NCBI GenBank assembly: GCA_934045075.1
Contig: OW203722.1
Coordinates: 17,391,486 to 17,455,485, forward strand
DNA from: Yponomeuta sedellus
Lineage: Eukaryota; Arthropoda; Insecta; Lepidoptera; Yponomeutidae
Length of the DNA: 64,000 bases
Direction of reading: 5' to 3'
The notes under the pieces were generated by a model. The model was not told the origin of the DNA, ran no database searches, and worked only from the letters and a program-made list of their open reading frames with translations. Positions 47,653 to 59,800 of the stretch are shown here, one piece after another; within the stretch, counting starts at the first letter, position 1, and each line of letters opens with the position of its first letter. Both the position numbers and the translations under genes were made by a program.

Positions 47653-48099
47653 TTTCCCTTGTTTATGGAAAATTATATGCCCGTAAAACTACTTAACAAC
47701 ACCCGCAATGTGTCTACTCGATGTCATTAATTATAATGATCAACCTATAGAATTAACATTCGCATTTAACAGTAATATTTAATTCATTTGAATTGAAATG
47801 ATTCGAATACAAAAAGATTCCTTTTCATAGTTTTACTCGTCACTTGTGTGGCCGGTTTTCAACACCGCGTTACATATGAAAGAATGGGCAAAGTAAAAGA
47901 AACGTCTCTCAATACGGCCGCACCATTGTCCTATTGACATGAGCCCATTTCTCCACTATTGTATGTCTTGTCTTTAGCACTACAGCGATAATTGGCCCAG
48001 AACGTGGTTTTGGTGAAAGCGGCAGAAGTGCAGATGTGTTTAGTTGTGCTTGAAACGTCTTCTTGTAACCTTGACTCTTGCAATTGGTGCAGTGGAAAA

Positions 48100-49188
48100 A
48101 TGTTCCATGTGAAGAAAATACATGTTTACTGTATCGTATTTTTTTCGGTAAGTCTAAATTGTTTGTTCAGCATCTTTCTATTCGATTCTCGTTGACATAA
48201 CCGTTATTATGTGTTGTTTGTATAAGTTTATTTGCATTGTATGTCTAGTCCCGTCTTTCTGCAATCCACTTTTGTTATCATTACAAAACTAACTGCGATA
48301 CTTGCCTTGGCCCGTATGAGTAATATTTGTTCATCAACCAAAGAAATAATTAACGCAATAGTAAGTAGGTCTTTCGGGACAAACAAACTGCGATAACTAG
48401 TTCCTGAAATTAGATTAGATTTTAATTGCGCACCATACATTTTTGAAATTACTTTGCAGGCACTTCTTTTTCAAACGATCAACGCCGCCTACTTTCCTCT
48501 ACGAACCATAAACTGTGGGCCCTATGGCTTCACGTGCGATGGTCGTAGTAAGCTAAGAATATGCGAGGGCACCAACGTTCACGGACCCACCTTCATCTGC
48601 CCAGCCAACACTATTTGCAACGAGGACTCCAGCGATGTATGCGAAAGCGCCATTAATTATATCGACCCTACCTTAAGAAACATAAAATGTCACAGAAACG
48701 AACGACTAGCTGACCCAAGTGTCTCAGGGTGTAAGGGCTACATACTATGCATACCGAATAAAAACCGCTTTCAAGGTATCAAGTTCAAATGCTCAGGTAA
48801 TACCATTTTTAACGGTATATCCAGAACTTGCTCCTCGCCAGAAAGATACAAATGTCCTCTCAATAACAGTACAACGTCCGAAGACTTCTTTGAGAGCAAT
48901 AGAAGAAGCGACTTTGATCAAGACTATTTACAACGTGCTGATTTCGGCCCAACAGCCCCGAAATCAAGACCGATCGATTGCAAGAACTACAAGTTTTCGG
49001 TGACGCAAGAAGGGAAGCCGCCTAAAGCCACGTACTTTTGCCCATCAAAGCCTGTACCTGGGGAAAGAACTACCAGATGCACTGTGTTCTCAAATCACTT
49101 CTGCATTACGCTTGAAAGGTTGGACGAAGATCAGTTTGCTGTGAACACTGGTATCGCCTACCGTAGACCGAGAGCTGAGAATACTTAA
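48100..49188 (+). CDS. Secreted CBM14-type protein with a variant N-terminal module (258 aa)
   Basis: Exon 1 is 48100-48147 (MFHVKKIHVYCIVFFS, donor GTAAGT). Exon 2 is 48460-49188 (acceptor ACTTTGCAG), joined in phase 0 over a 312-bp intron. The join yields a signal peptide ending near TINA (residue 25). Three cysteine modules follow. Residues about 37-79 have spacing C-x6-C-x8-C-x11-C-x5-C-x7-C, not canonical CBM14 but matching the N-terminal module of the convergent 50014-56121 gene. Residues about 95-150 are a canonical six-cysteine CBM14 (CHRNERL...GCKGYILC...FKC...CSSPERYKC). Residues about 193-233 form a third with only four cysteines (DCKNYKFSV...YFC...TRC...HFC), lacking C1 and C3. 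The C-terminus is Arg/Asp/Glu-rich. In-frame sequence upstream of the ATG is open, but the signal peptide fixes this start. AATAAA follows at about 49205. Likely extracellular matrix; function not known. Confidence 0.85.
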
Positions 49189-49204
49189 CACTGTTTTATC
49201 TGTC

Positions 49205-49210
49205 GAATAA
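49205..49210 (+). terminator. Poly(A) signal of the 48100-49188 gene
   Basis: AATAAA 17-20 bp after the TAA stop. Confidence 0.6.
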
Positions 49211-49219
49211 AATTTACGT

Positions 49220-50013
49220 ATTTGGTTGTTCTTTGTTTTATTGTAAACAATGTATTTCTATCAACACCTCTTAAGCAGAGAAATAAATTAATGGTAAGTG
49301 TTGCGTTTAAACTAACACAATAAAGCTGGTAGGTTTTAAACTATGACTAAACATTTAACTCGGTGTAATACTCTGACTCTGCAAATAAAGATCACGAACG
49401 TCACTTATCAGCATTTTCTTTAGGAGAAACTACATACATACCTTACACCTCAATGAAATGAAATGTTGGTAAAATAATTCTTACATTTCAATTATTGCTT
49501 TACAATATTTGCGACACTTTTCATTAATTGCGGAATTAAAGTGCAGTTGCATACATTATTCTCACTCTGCAGCGTGATTTTTAAAACCGTTAGCAATATT
49601 TTCATCATTGTAAACAGTGTCAATTATCATTATTCAACCACATTCAACCACAATGGTATACACACACTTGGAAATATTCGTCATTTGTGACCTTCGGTTC
49701 AAATCAATTCAAATTCAGACTAGCAGGAAGTAGTAGGTACCTTAGCATGGAAATATTTTTTAAATTATATTACATGTTTATGTATCTTTCATGCGAATAT
49801 ACACGAAAGAACAGGTTGAGTGGGCCGCGACGCCGGCTATGAACGCATGTTTTTCGATTTTTATTACTTGTCGTCCTGATATTGTTTCAGAAATAATTTT
49901 GGGTAACAGAAATTACCTGACATCCAAAGCCCCTTACAGCGATTTTAGCGTGTTTAATATGGCCAGCTATATTTAAATAGTTCTTTACACAAGAGTGCAG
50001 ATGTGATGTCACA
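49220..50013. other. Convergent intergenic stretch
   Basis: Lies between the 3' ends of two convergent CBM14-type genes. No repeat or gene recognised; the 61-codon plus-strand frame at 49791-49976 has no signal peptide or motif. Confidence 0.45.
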
Positions 50014-53000
50014 TTACAGTTGACACTCATAACTGTCGTCGTCCACACACTTCTTCTTATCTGGGTTAAACACTTCGTCGCTATCGCATTTGCCGACTTT
50101 CCTCTTGAGCCCTGAGTTCTTCGTCTTATAGCAAATGTAATACTTTCTGCAGTCGCTTTGATGTGGGAAGTTTCCTGCCTTTTTGCAGCGAAACTCTATC
50201 TCGCTACTCCCGTTATCATTGCTTGATTTCTTTGAAGAGTGGGACTCACTTGTTGAATGGGACTCATTTTCAGACTCTACGTTTTGTTTACATCTCACAT
50301 CGATCTTATCTAAAGTGTAACCATTTTGACACTGGAATTTGAACCTCATAAATATGTTAGCGCTCCTCACACAAAGATAATAAATATTTCCCCTGTTGTA
50401 GTCGGCGAACCTTCCAGGTACCGCACATTTGAATTCATTGCCTCGGATGCAGTGGGATAAATTCCTGACGCACTGTCTCTTGATTTCACTAAAGACTGTA
50501 TTGACTGGGCAATGACCTACTACGGGGTGAGGTTTGTCGATGCAAATGTAGAATTTCCTGCAGTCAACTTCGTCTGAATATCTTCCGCGGGACACATTTG
50601 TACAGTCGAAACTTGGTCTAATGGCTGAAGGCGTTTTTAATTCTGGCTTTTGTTTTTGGGTATTTTGGTTTATTTTTAGTGTCACAGTGGTTTTCACAAC
50701 GGGATTAATAGTATCCTCTACCTCTGAATTGACAACTGTAGGTTTGGTCGCAGTGTCATTTTTGCTTCTTTCTTCAGCACGTATTTCATTCTTTTTTTTA
50801 TCAATAGCACGAGTATCAGTGTTTAAAGTAGTTGGCGTCGTTTGACTATTCTTTCCAGTTGGCGGTTTTATCAGGATAGTACTTAAAACTGATTCCACGA
50901 GAACGTAACTTTCAGTGTTTGTGTCAACGAGAGTAGTGTCTTTAATTGCAGTTCGTAATACGGCATTATATCCTTTGAAACTTTCTGGTGATGTGATCAC
51001 GGAAGACGTGATTGACTTTGCGTCTATAACTTCTGTAGGTATTTCAATCCCTCCATTCGAGGCCAACCCATTAGCATTTACATCCAATCCAGTAGATAAA
51101 GTTTCCTTACCTACATTTGAGTCAAGACTCTGCATGGTTGAAGTAACTTGTGCAGGAACAATACCTCCGTTTGATAGATTAGGATTAGTTAGTACAATAG
51201 GTCTGGAAGTAACTTTTAACATTGGTTCTTTGGGTTCTTGTAGAGTTGTTAAAACATCGACCTTTTGTGTTGTATCTTTATTTGCTACATTCCCTTGTAA
51301 AATAGGACTTTCTGTCACTATTTTAATGTTAGCGTTTATAATGTTTTCAGTTGTAGTGAAAGGAGTAGTTACAACTTCAACAGAGCTCGTGCCTATAGTA
51401 GGAATAGCTAAAGATTTGTTAACAACTTGTTGAGTGGTTAAATTATCAAAACTTTGTATTATGTCTTCTAAGATTCCTAGTGATACAGGATTTATCGAAG
51501 TTGACTCAATATTTTGCATTTTATAAACACTGTCTGTAGAAGAATTAATTGATGGAGAACTAACGTTGAGATTTACCTCGGAAGGCGATAACTTGTTATC
51601 ATGAACAGAGAGCGAGTCCATCAGAAAAGTTTCAGTTACTACTGCAGAGGTCATAGATACAGCAGCAGCTGTTGCTAAAATTCTATCATCTTCTAGTTTC
51701 TCTTCGGAAAACCTAAAATGTGTTATTTGCTTAAGTCCCGAATCAGTTGTAGATTCCTCAATTACATTTTCTTCACCCGTAGTTATAATAGTCGCCGTGT
51801 TTATGTCAACATTTTGGATAGGAGAAATTGTAGTTTTACTTAGCTCTTTTTTATATCTATTTGTCATGGAACTATTTTGAATAGGACTAACTGGTGTCGT
51901 AATCTCCGTATCTACAAAATTAAAAGACTCGTCTGCGTTTGATACTAATCCGTTTGTAACAAATGATAGCTTTGATGATGACACTGCGTTTCCTTCATTG
52001 ATTAGGGAAGCAGGTGTTGTCATAGCGATAGTCGCGAAAGTAGTAGCGGGGGTCATACTAACTTCAATTTGTTTGTCAGCAGTTTGATTATTAGAGGAAC
52101 TTTCAATTTGGCCAATCGTATAATGTTTAGGATTTTCTTTCTCTGTAACTGTTTTCACAATAGCCGGACTAGTTTGCACTGCTATAGTTGTCACCTTAGG
52201 GTCAGCAGTTAAATGGTCTGAATATGTAGATACATGTTCATGTTTTACCGCTGTTTGTATCATCGCTCTTGGCCCATTAGAAATGTGAATTATTTCTTTA
52301 TTATCTATATCAGGCTGACCTGTTGCAGCTTTCACTTTATAAGTTGGTGTACTTTTAGGGGTGGTATCTGCAACATAGTTTACTTGTTCTGTTCTAGATA
52401 AGGCCTCGCTTATTTTTGACAGTAAATGGCTATTTCCATCAATTCCTTTATTGTTACTTGTCTTATCTACAGATACTTTTGCAGTATAAGTAAGTGTAGA
52501 ATCGGTAATTATAATAGAATCTGTTGTGACTTTTATTGTAGGTTCTGTAACTCCGTCGTCCAAGTGGGTTTTAATTGTTTTTATATGATCAGAGCTTTCA
52601 ACTATACTTTGTTCCTTTTGTCCTAACCACGGAAAATCAGCCCCGATCACGTCATCCGTGTTGATAACAGTATTTTTAGTTTTTGGTGAAAGTGGAATAT
52701 TTGAAACTTTGTTCACTGTTTTAAGAGTTGAAACATCCTCATAAGTATGTTGTTCAAACATGTCTATACTCAAAGTTGTTAAGATTTCAGAAGGTGGTAA
52801 AACTGTATTTGGTACAGCCGCGACGTCTGGCGCTGTCATTATTTCTGGTTGAGATAGAGAGACAATATACATGCTGTCATGTCCATTGTTTTTCAGTTGA
52901 TCCTGAGTTTTAATTAAGATTTCTGAAGCTGTTGGAACAGCTTGATCTTGATTATTTGAATTTATCACTTCCACGACTGTTTTTTTCATTATATTCTGTA

Positions 53001-56000
53001 ATTCACGAACCGGGTCAACTTGGTCATCGACTATTACTGTGACCTCCTTATCGTCTTTATTAATATTATTATGAACAACATTTTGAGGTTTATTATCATC
53101 ATTAAAAAAAATGTGTTTTAAAGGATTTCGAGAAGAAATTTCTACGTTGGAGATCATTTCTGAGGCAGCACTTTGCTGAATATTTTCTGTTGTAATTTCA
53201 AAGATAGATGATTGTCGCATGATTTGAGGTTCCTGTGTAGGTATTGTAGAAACTAATGATTGCGTTGTATGATAGAACTCAGGTGCGTTATTTGTTTCTG
53301 TTTTCAATTCACGTACTTCTACTATGTCTTTAACGTTTTCCACTGCTCTTCTTGTCTCCATTTCTACTGCTAAATCAGTTTTCCAGTCGATTTCTGTTTT
53401 ATTAATGTCAACTGGTGCTTCTTTTTGTAGACGTTGCTCCTTAATTTCAAATACAGCTGATGGTTGCGTCGCATCGTATAACTCAAGTACTGCATCTGAT
53501 TTTGTGGTGGATTCCTGTCTTACTTTTTCATCTTTTGTAATTTGCTCTAGTGTTGTATCCACATTATAGTTAGATGTTAGGGAAAATAAGTTTCCAGTTG
53601 TTATTTCTAAGACAGGCAATGTTGGTTTATTTTGTTTATTTATTTCCTCCGTGCTTAATTCCAAATTCAATGGTTGCTTTGTGTCATAGAATTCAGACTC
53701 TGTGTATGTTCTTACGCTAGATTTTTGTAATATATTTGCAATCTTATCAGCTCCACTGATGGTGTACTCTGTTGGTACATTTGATACAATTTTCGAAGAA
53801 ATGCTAATTTGATCTGGTGAGATTATTACCGGCCTTGTAGCCACATCTAATTCAGACGATAATGTACTTACCGATTCGCTTACGGTACTTGAAGATTCTG
53901 AGGCAGACATTGTCAATTCAGATGCATCAGCAAAGATGACTGTAGGAGAATCTATGGTTAGAATACCCCATTTGATAGGTGGCGAAGAATTCAGCTGCTG
54001 AGTGGTTAACAAGGCAGAGTCATCTAACATCAAATCAGAATGTAACGATTCCGTAGGGCTATGTCTAACTTTGTACTTAGATTCTTTGGTTACATCTAAG
54101 ATAATTTCATTAGTTGCTATATTTTCGATAATATTTTCAGTTGCGTTAGTTGCTATATTTTCACTAGTTTTTTCCGTTGCGTCTTCATAAATTACATTTT
54201 CTGTGTAGCTCGGAGTGGCTTGTATAGACGTACTCTCGGGGAAGGTTATACTTTGGATACTTGCTTCAGAGACGCTCTTTGCAAATATTGTAGTGTCTTG
54301 GATAGTTTCCTCCAAAATACTTTCTGGGGATGTTGTTGTATTCGGAATAATTCTATTTTCTGAGAAAATAGTAGCATCTAAAAAAGTTACACTATCTGGA
54401 GAGATCGTTTTGTCTCGAGTAGTTGCACTTTCTGGGAAGGTCGTAGTACTTTGCATATCCATACTTTCTGTGAAGATGATTATATTTTGAGTCGTTGAGC
54501 TTTCTTGGGCGATCGTATTACCTTGAATTATATCACTTTCTGGGAAATTCGATGAATCTTGAATATTTAAACTTTCTGGCGAGGCCATATTCTGGATTGT
54601 TGTATTGTCTACAGTTGTGTTTGTATCTAGAATAGTTATAATATCTCCATGCGTCGTTGTATCTCGAATATTTGCACTTTCTGTGGGTGTCGTTATACTT
54701 TTGATAGTTGTATCAGCAACATTTTTTAGGGAGGCTGTGATATTTTGTATTGTTTCATTAATTGTAGTAATTAAAGAGTTTCTTGAATCTAGGATATTTG
54801 TTTTTTCTGTATAATACGTGGTATCTTGGATAGTTGCCATGGTTGCACTTTCTGTGACTGTAGCTATATCTTGTATGCTTGCAATTTCAGAAAATATTGT
54901 TGTATGTTGTATAATTTCGTTAAAAGCTCTTTCTGTAGGAACTATTCTATTTGGTGTAATTTTGTAACTTAAACTTTCTGTGGATGCCGTGTTACTCTGG
55001 ACATTGTCCTTTGTTGAACTTTCTGTAACAGTGGACTTATATTCAAAAGTTTCTTTAGTCGCACTTTCTGTGGCTATCATTTTATCATCGATAGTTTCTA
55101 TAGTAGCACTTTCTGTCACCATCGAGAAGTCATCGATTGTTTCTTTAGCCCTACTTTTTCCGGTAATTGATACCTTGTCGTAAATAAAATCTTTTTCCGT
55201 AGAGTATATTACGTCGGTTAAATCAGCTATTGTGGAATCAGTAGTGATTTCACTAACAGATTTATCACTTTGCGCTGTAGTTTTTGACACTGAGACTTCG
55301 GTCATTTCATAATGTTTTGGACTTACCTCTTGTGGAATATACCTAGTAGTTGTATAACTATAGGAAATTGGTCGCGCTGGAATTGCAGTACTTTCTGTAG
55401 TGGTCGCACTGGTCAATATAAATTCAACAGGCCCTTCATTTTCCAATATAGGTTTAACACTGGAGGGTGCAACTGTTATGATATTGACCGTCAGAGAGTT
55501 AGCTTTATCACTCACAGTTTCTTTAGTAGCTGGAACATTAAACTTCCTAACTTCACTTAAAACATTTGATTCAGTAGACACTGTAGTTTGAAAATCTAAT
55601 GGTCTAAACGTTGCACTATTAGTAAGAAAACTTGAGTTATCGGTACTGAAATATTTCTCTGAATACTGGGCATCATGATAACTCGGTACTGGCACATTGG
55701 TCGTCACAACTTCCCACATGGGTGTAGTGGATACGCTTCTGTCCCCCTTTGCGTTTCCATCGTTCAATGCATCATTCACGCTATCAATCGCAGCAGGAAT
55801 GGTCGGTGCATAGATTTCGCATTCATAGCGATTTGTGCTCCTACATTCAGTACCGGGAGGGCACGGTATGATAAAATTGTCCACCGTGGAGGAGACACTG
55901 TTTCCAAAGTCGACGCAAATGTTGAAGTGAGTTGAGTTAACACACAAAAAGGCTTTCCCGCCACAATCAAGATTTGCAAACCCGGTAGAGTTGAAGATAG

Positions 56001-56121
56001 ACTGAAAAGAAAAAAATATTATATACGTGTTAACTTGCTACAAGTTTCAACTCAAAAGAAGTTTATAGTTGTTACTTACCAATAACAGTAATATTTTCGT
56101 CCATTTATTTACAAATGCCAT
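50014..56121 (-). CDS. Giant mucin-like CBM14 protein (2,009 aa)
   Basis: Exon 1 is 56121-56080 (MAFVNKWTKILLLL, donor GTAAGT). Exon 2 is a single 5,988-nt exon, 56001-50014 (acceptor TTTTTCTTTTCAG), joined in phase 0 over 78 bp. The signal peptide ends near residue 24. Residues 27-75 are a six-cysteine module, C-x6-C-x8-C-x17-C-x5-C-x7-C, shared with the convergent gene at 48100. Residues about 90-1800 are cysteine-free and Ser/Thr/Ile/Glu-rich, with degenerate repeats of the type TESATxETIxD between about 250 and 590: an O-glycosylated, mucin-like spacer. The C-terminus has three modules: canonical CBM14 at 1814-1865, a four-cysteine degenerate one at 1873-1918, and canonical CBM14 at 1953-2007. 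The protein stops two residues after the last cysteine, so it has no membrane anchor. By family it is an insect intestinal mucin or matrix mucin holding chitin at both ends. Long plus-strand frames opposite it are shadows. Confidence 0.9.
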
Positions 56122-56313
56122 CGCCACTATATTGATTAACGTGAGATTTGCTCAGTGTTAACATGTAGATGCATTGAAGTCGTTCGTCGTTTTGATCGTT
56201 ATCTCGTCGAGTCTCGTAGTCGTATGTTTGCCGGGAGACCAACTCTCATGTTATGAATGGCAATGACTTTGTTAGCACAAACAACATGCTTGCGAGAAGT
56301 TGATATGACATGA

Positions 56314-56325
56314 CGCTATATAAAT
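56314..56325 (-). promoter_or_regulatory. TATA box of the giant mucin-like gene
   Basis: ATTTATATAGCG on the minus strand, about 195 bp upstream of the ATG. It would place transcription start near 56290 and give a 5' UTR of about 170 nt. Confidence 0.45.
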
Positions 56326-56339
56326 AAAGCTAACACCGC

Positions 56340-56844
56340 TTTTCCTGTCGTCATAATATGTTTTCGAAGAATTCATGTTCGAACACAGAGTTTTATTTTT
56401 ATTTGTTATTGTCAGATCCGTTACGTTTATACAAATTGCTAGTCAGATTTGTGCATCAGTATAAATGTTCTATAAGATCCCTTGCGTTATCTACAGTACT
56501 TTTTTTACTGGGTAGATCTGCAGGTGCTGTCCACAGTACCTCTTAAACTAAACTGCCTTAACCTCATGTAGTGACGAACAAATACATCCCTCATTATATA
56601 ATTTAGTTTGGGAATCCCATAGGCTGAAATTGCACTGGTTCTTATCAGTTCATTAAGATGAACAGTATTAAGATACCACAGTCATCTAAAGACAACTTTG
56701 GAATTTTTATAGTTCCGTTTGCTAATATCTTATCACATCTTTGTTCAAAACAACGCCAGCATTTTACAACAAGCATTTAATTTTATCACATATCACAACC
56801 ATAAAGTTACATCTTTTTTCAAAGTGCCTAAGTTCTATGCTCCC
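56340..56844. other. Gene-free stretch
   Basis: Between the 5' end of the mucin-like gene and the 3' end of the transporter. No feature recognised apart from the transporter's presumed 3' UTR. Confidence 0.4.
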
Positions 56845-59800
56845 TTAAAATAACCATTTCCGCTTTAAACTAAAGGATCTTACTTTGGCCACGTAAAGTG
56901 ACACCACGGCTATGATTAGCCAAATTGCAGATACTGTAGACAATGTTAACCCTAAAATAAATATATAAAATTTATCACCATGGTCCTCCAGAGGCACTAA
57001 GAATGAAAGTGCGAACACAAAAACTCCTGCACAAATGCCAGATATTGTCTCTAAAGCGCTGTGTATTTTTGTCCACTTGTGGGCTCCAACAAAGTCTTGG
57101 GCGGCTGTCTCCCAACACGAGGTTATAGCTCCGAATCCCAGGCCTGCCACGACACAACCTATTGAAAAGGCGTCGTGGGTATTAGCTTCGGCTATTACTG
57201 TGAATAAAAGAAAAGATAACGTGAACTATAGAGAGTTTCTTGACTTGAGTTGATAAATTATTACGTAGATCAAAGGGTATTACCGTAACATGCTGCTGTA
57301 GAAAAGAAGAGTCCAAAAAGTACCACATATTTAAAATTTCTCTTCGGTGTCTGCACCAACCACGGAGTGCTCAGTAGAAAAAATAGCCAACTGAACCCAT
57401 GTAACGACATCATAAAATTGGTCTCGGTCATCGATATCTTTGGTTTTATATTAATATTTATCAAAGGCAACAACGCTAGTAATAAGCTCATCAGAGTCAT
57501 TCGTGAAAAACTGAGCAATAACGCTGGATAGAACCGCCAACAAGATAAAGATCTCGTTAAGGGCTTTATGAACGTGTCATTCAATATGTACATAGTGTAA
57601 AGCAATCTGCGTTTTATTCTATAAACTCTGTACGATGGCATCCATATTTTTCGTCTAATACTGGCATACGCTGATTGACAACGGAAACTAAATGAATTGA
57701 AGACTTTCTCTCGTCGTATTTCAGTAATCGGAGCTATATGTTCGTATGTAACTTCCAACTCTGTATATTCTTTGTTATGATTGCTATCCATATCAAAATC
57801 TCTCTTTGTTTGCTTCTCTATAAATTCGTCAAAATTATCACCTAATGTGCTCAGTCTTTTAATAGCGACGTTAAGAGTTTTCTTGCTGTCGCTAATTTGT
57901 CGCGGGTTTGTTTCGTCGGAACTGTCATCGCTACACATGCTCTCTTCCGGTATCTCCGGCAGTATTTCTACACCAAATATATTTCTCCTCTTCTCTTCTG
58001 GACTTGGTGGCGGTGTTATAGTCGCCACATTGATATCATCGTTATCGCCATACACTATGTCCATTTCGTGATTGCTCTGACTGTCTGGACTTTTCCAACT
58101 TTTACTCAAATCATGCAATTGAAGTTCGTTTGAATAGAAGTTGTTTACTGGATCGTTATCAAAAATTGCATAGGTTTTCGCCAAATCACTATACCTAGAG
58201 TATGATGCAGGTCTCTTGACGCTCTCAGTAGGTTTTAGGAACATCAAAGCAGGTAGGGACTGGAGCATAATCCCGCCCAAAACTACAAAAGACATGGAGT
58301 ATCCGTAATAGGAACACAGGGCCGTGATGATATGAGGAAATATGGATTGCCCAACCGCTTGTCCGATAAAACCAAGACCTCTGACTATTCCAAGGCGAGT
58401 ATCATACGTGTCAAAGACCATTGCATCCACCTGCGCCGACATCACTGATGACCCCAAACCTGTAAATTTTATTTCGAAATTTTAGATATAAAATCCTACG
58501 TGTTAGTTTAGGAACGCGTGATAGTGTCTACAAATTTTACCTCCAAATATTCCATATATGAAGGGCTGAATATCATAAGGAACGAAGGCGCACAGAATCA
58601 GACTGATGACAATTAGGAGTAAGCCCGCTGTCGCCATCAGCCTGTAACCAACATTGCCCCCCCATGAGTCCGCTGCCTCCCGGCACCAACACTCTGCAAG
58701 ATCATAATATATTTTGTTGATTTATTTCAGGAATAATGTTGTGTAGTCAGTGCGTATTTGCATACTCTAATGCTATGAAAATATGAAGTTTGTTATCGCA
58801 TCAGGTAAAGCAACAAAGTTGCGCATCTTGCAAATAATTATCTATTATGCGAGACCTGTTGGAATTGTCCACGACACTTGATTAATAAATATTATTTGCT
58901 ACTATTTGTAATATTATCAAGGTACCTAATGTTGACACATTGCGTCTATTATTATTAATAATAATAATAATATTAATAAAGTTTATTGCACACGAAAATA
59001 ACATGTCGCATGTAATAACAGCGCCTAGTATGAAAAACCCTTCTTTGACTTCAAGAGAAAACATTATCTTGATCCTAGAATGATGACTGATGAGGGATTC
59101 CTTCATGGAAACTTACGTGAGAGGGAGTAAGTGAGTACGAATATCGTTGGTGTGTAGAGAGCCAACCATGATTGCAAACCATGATTCACAGAGTACACCA
59201 GCAGAGTTCCATAAGACAAAACTAGACTTGGCAGCGTCACCTGCAAACAATGATTAGCCTGTAAATAATCGCACAATCGTACTGTAGGTAGGTAATATCT
59301 GTGGTACCTAATATGTAATAGTCATAACTATTCAACATAATTATATTATGTGTGAACTAGCAACGCAGCCCACTAGCTCGCTGGACAGACGAATTCAGGC
59401 AGATTTCTGGCAGCGAGCGACTGGATGAGGATCGCCGAGTACAGAAAGAAGGGCGTGCCTTGGCGTGGCCTATGTACTGCAGTGGACGCTGGGACGAATT
59501 CGGACCGATTGGTCATACATAGTCCATATATGAGTAACTGTGATAAACATTTTGCGTGACATTGTGTCACTCGAATAGATGAAAACTCTTCCACTTCTAT
59601 CTGGGAGGTTTCTAAGCATAATTTTGGCAAGCTCTGATGTAATTTTTGTAATGAACATGGATGGTTCATACCGTGTAATTTAAGAGCGTGAATACATACT
59701 GTTTTACCACACATATGTATAACAAAAGCTTGCAACATCTACTTTTGTTTCATGTACCTAATTGGTGTCATCGCTTAATTTTGATCGAGTGGTGATTAAT

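Noticed and set aside
47992..48099. N-terminal extension of the 48100 gene in the same frame
   Set aside because: It would bury the signal peptide inside the protein; the other four genes start directly at the signal peptide.
50621..55935. Many plus-strand frames (up to 172 codons) opposite the giant mucin-like gene
   Set aside because: Shadows of a biased Ser/Thr/Ile-rich coding strand, with no splice sites, signal peptide or motif of their own.
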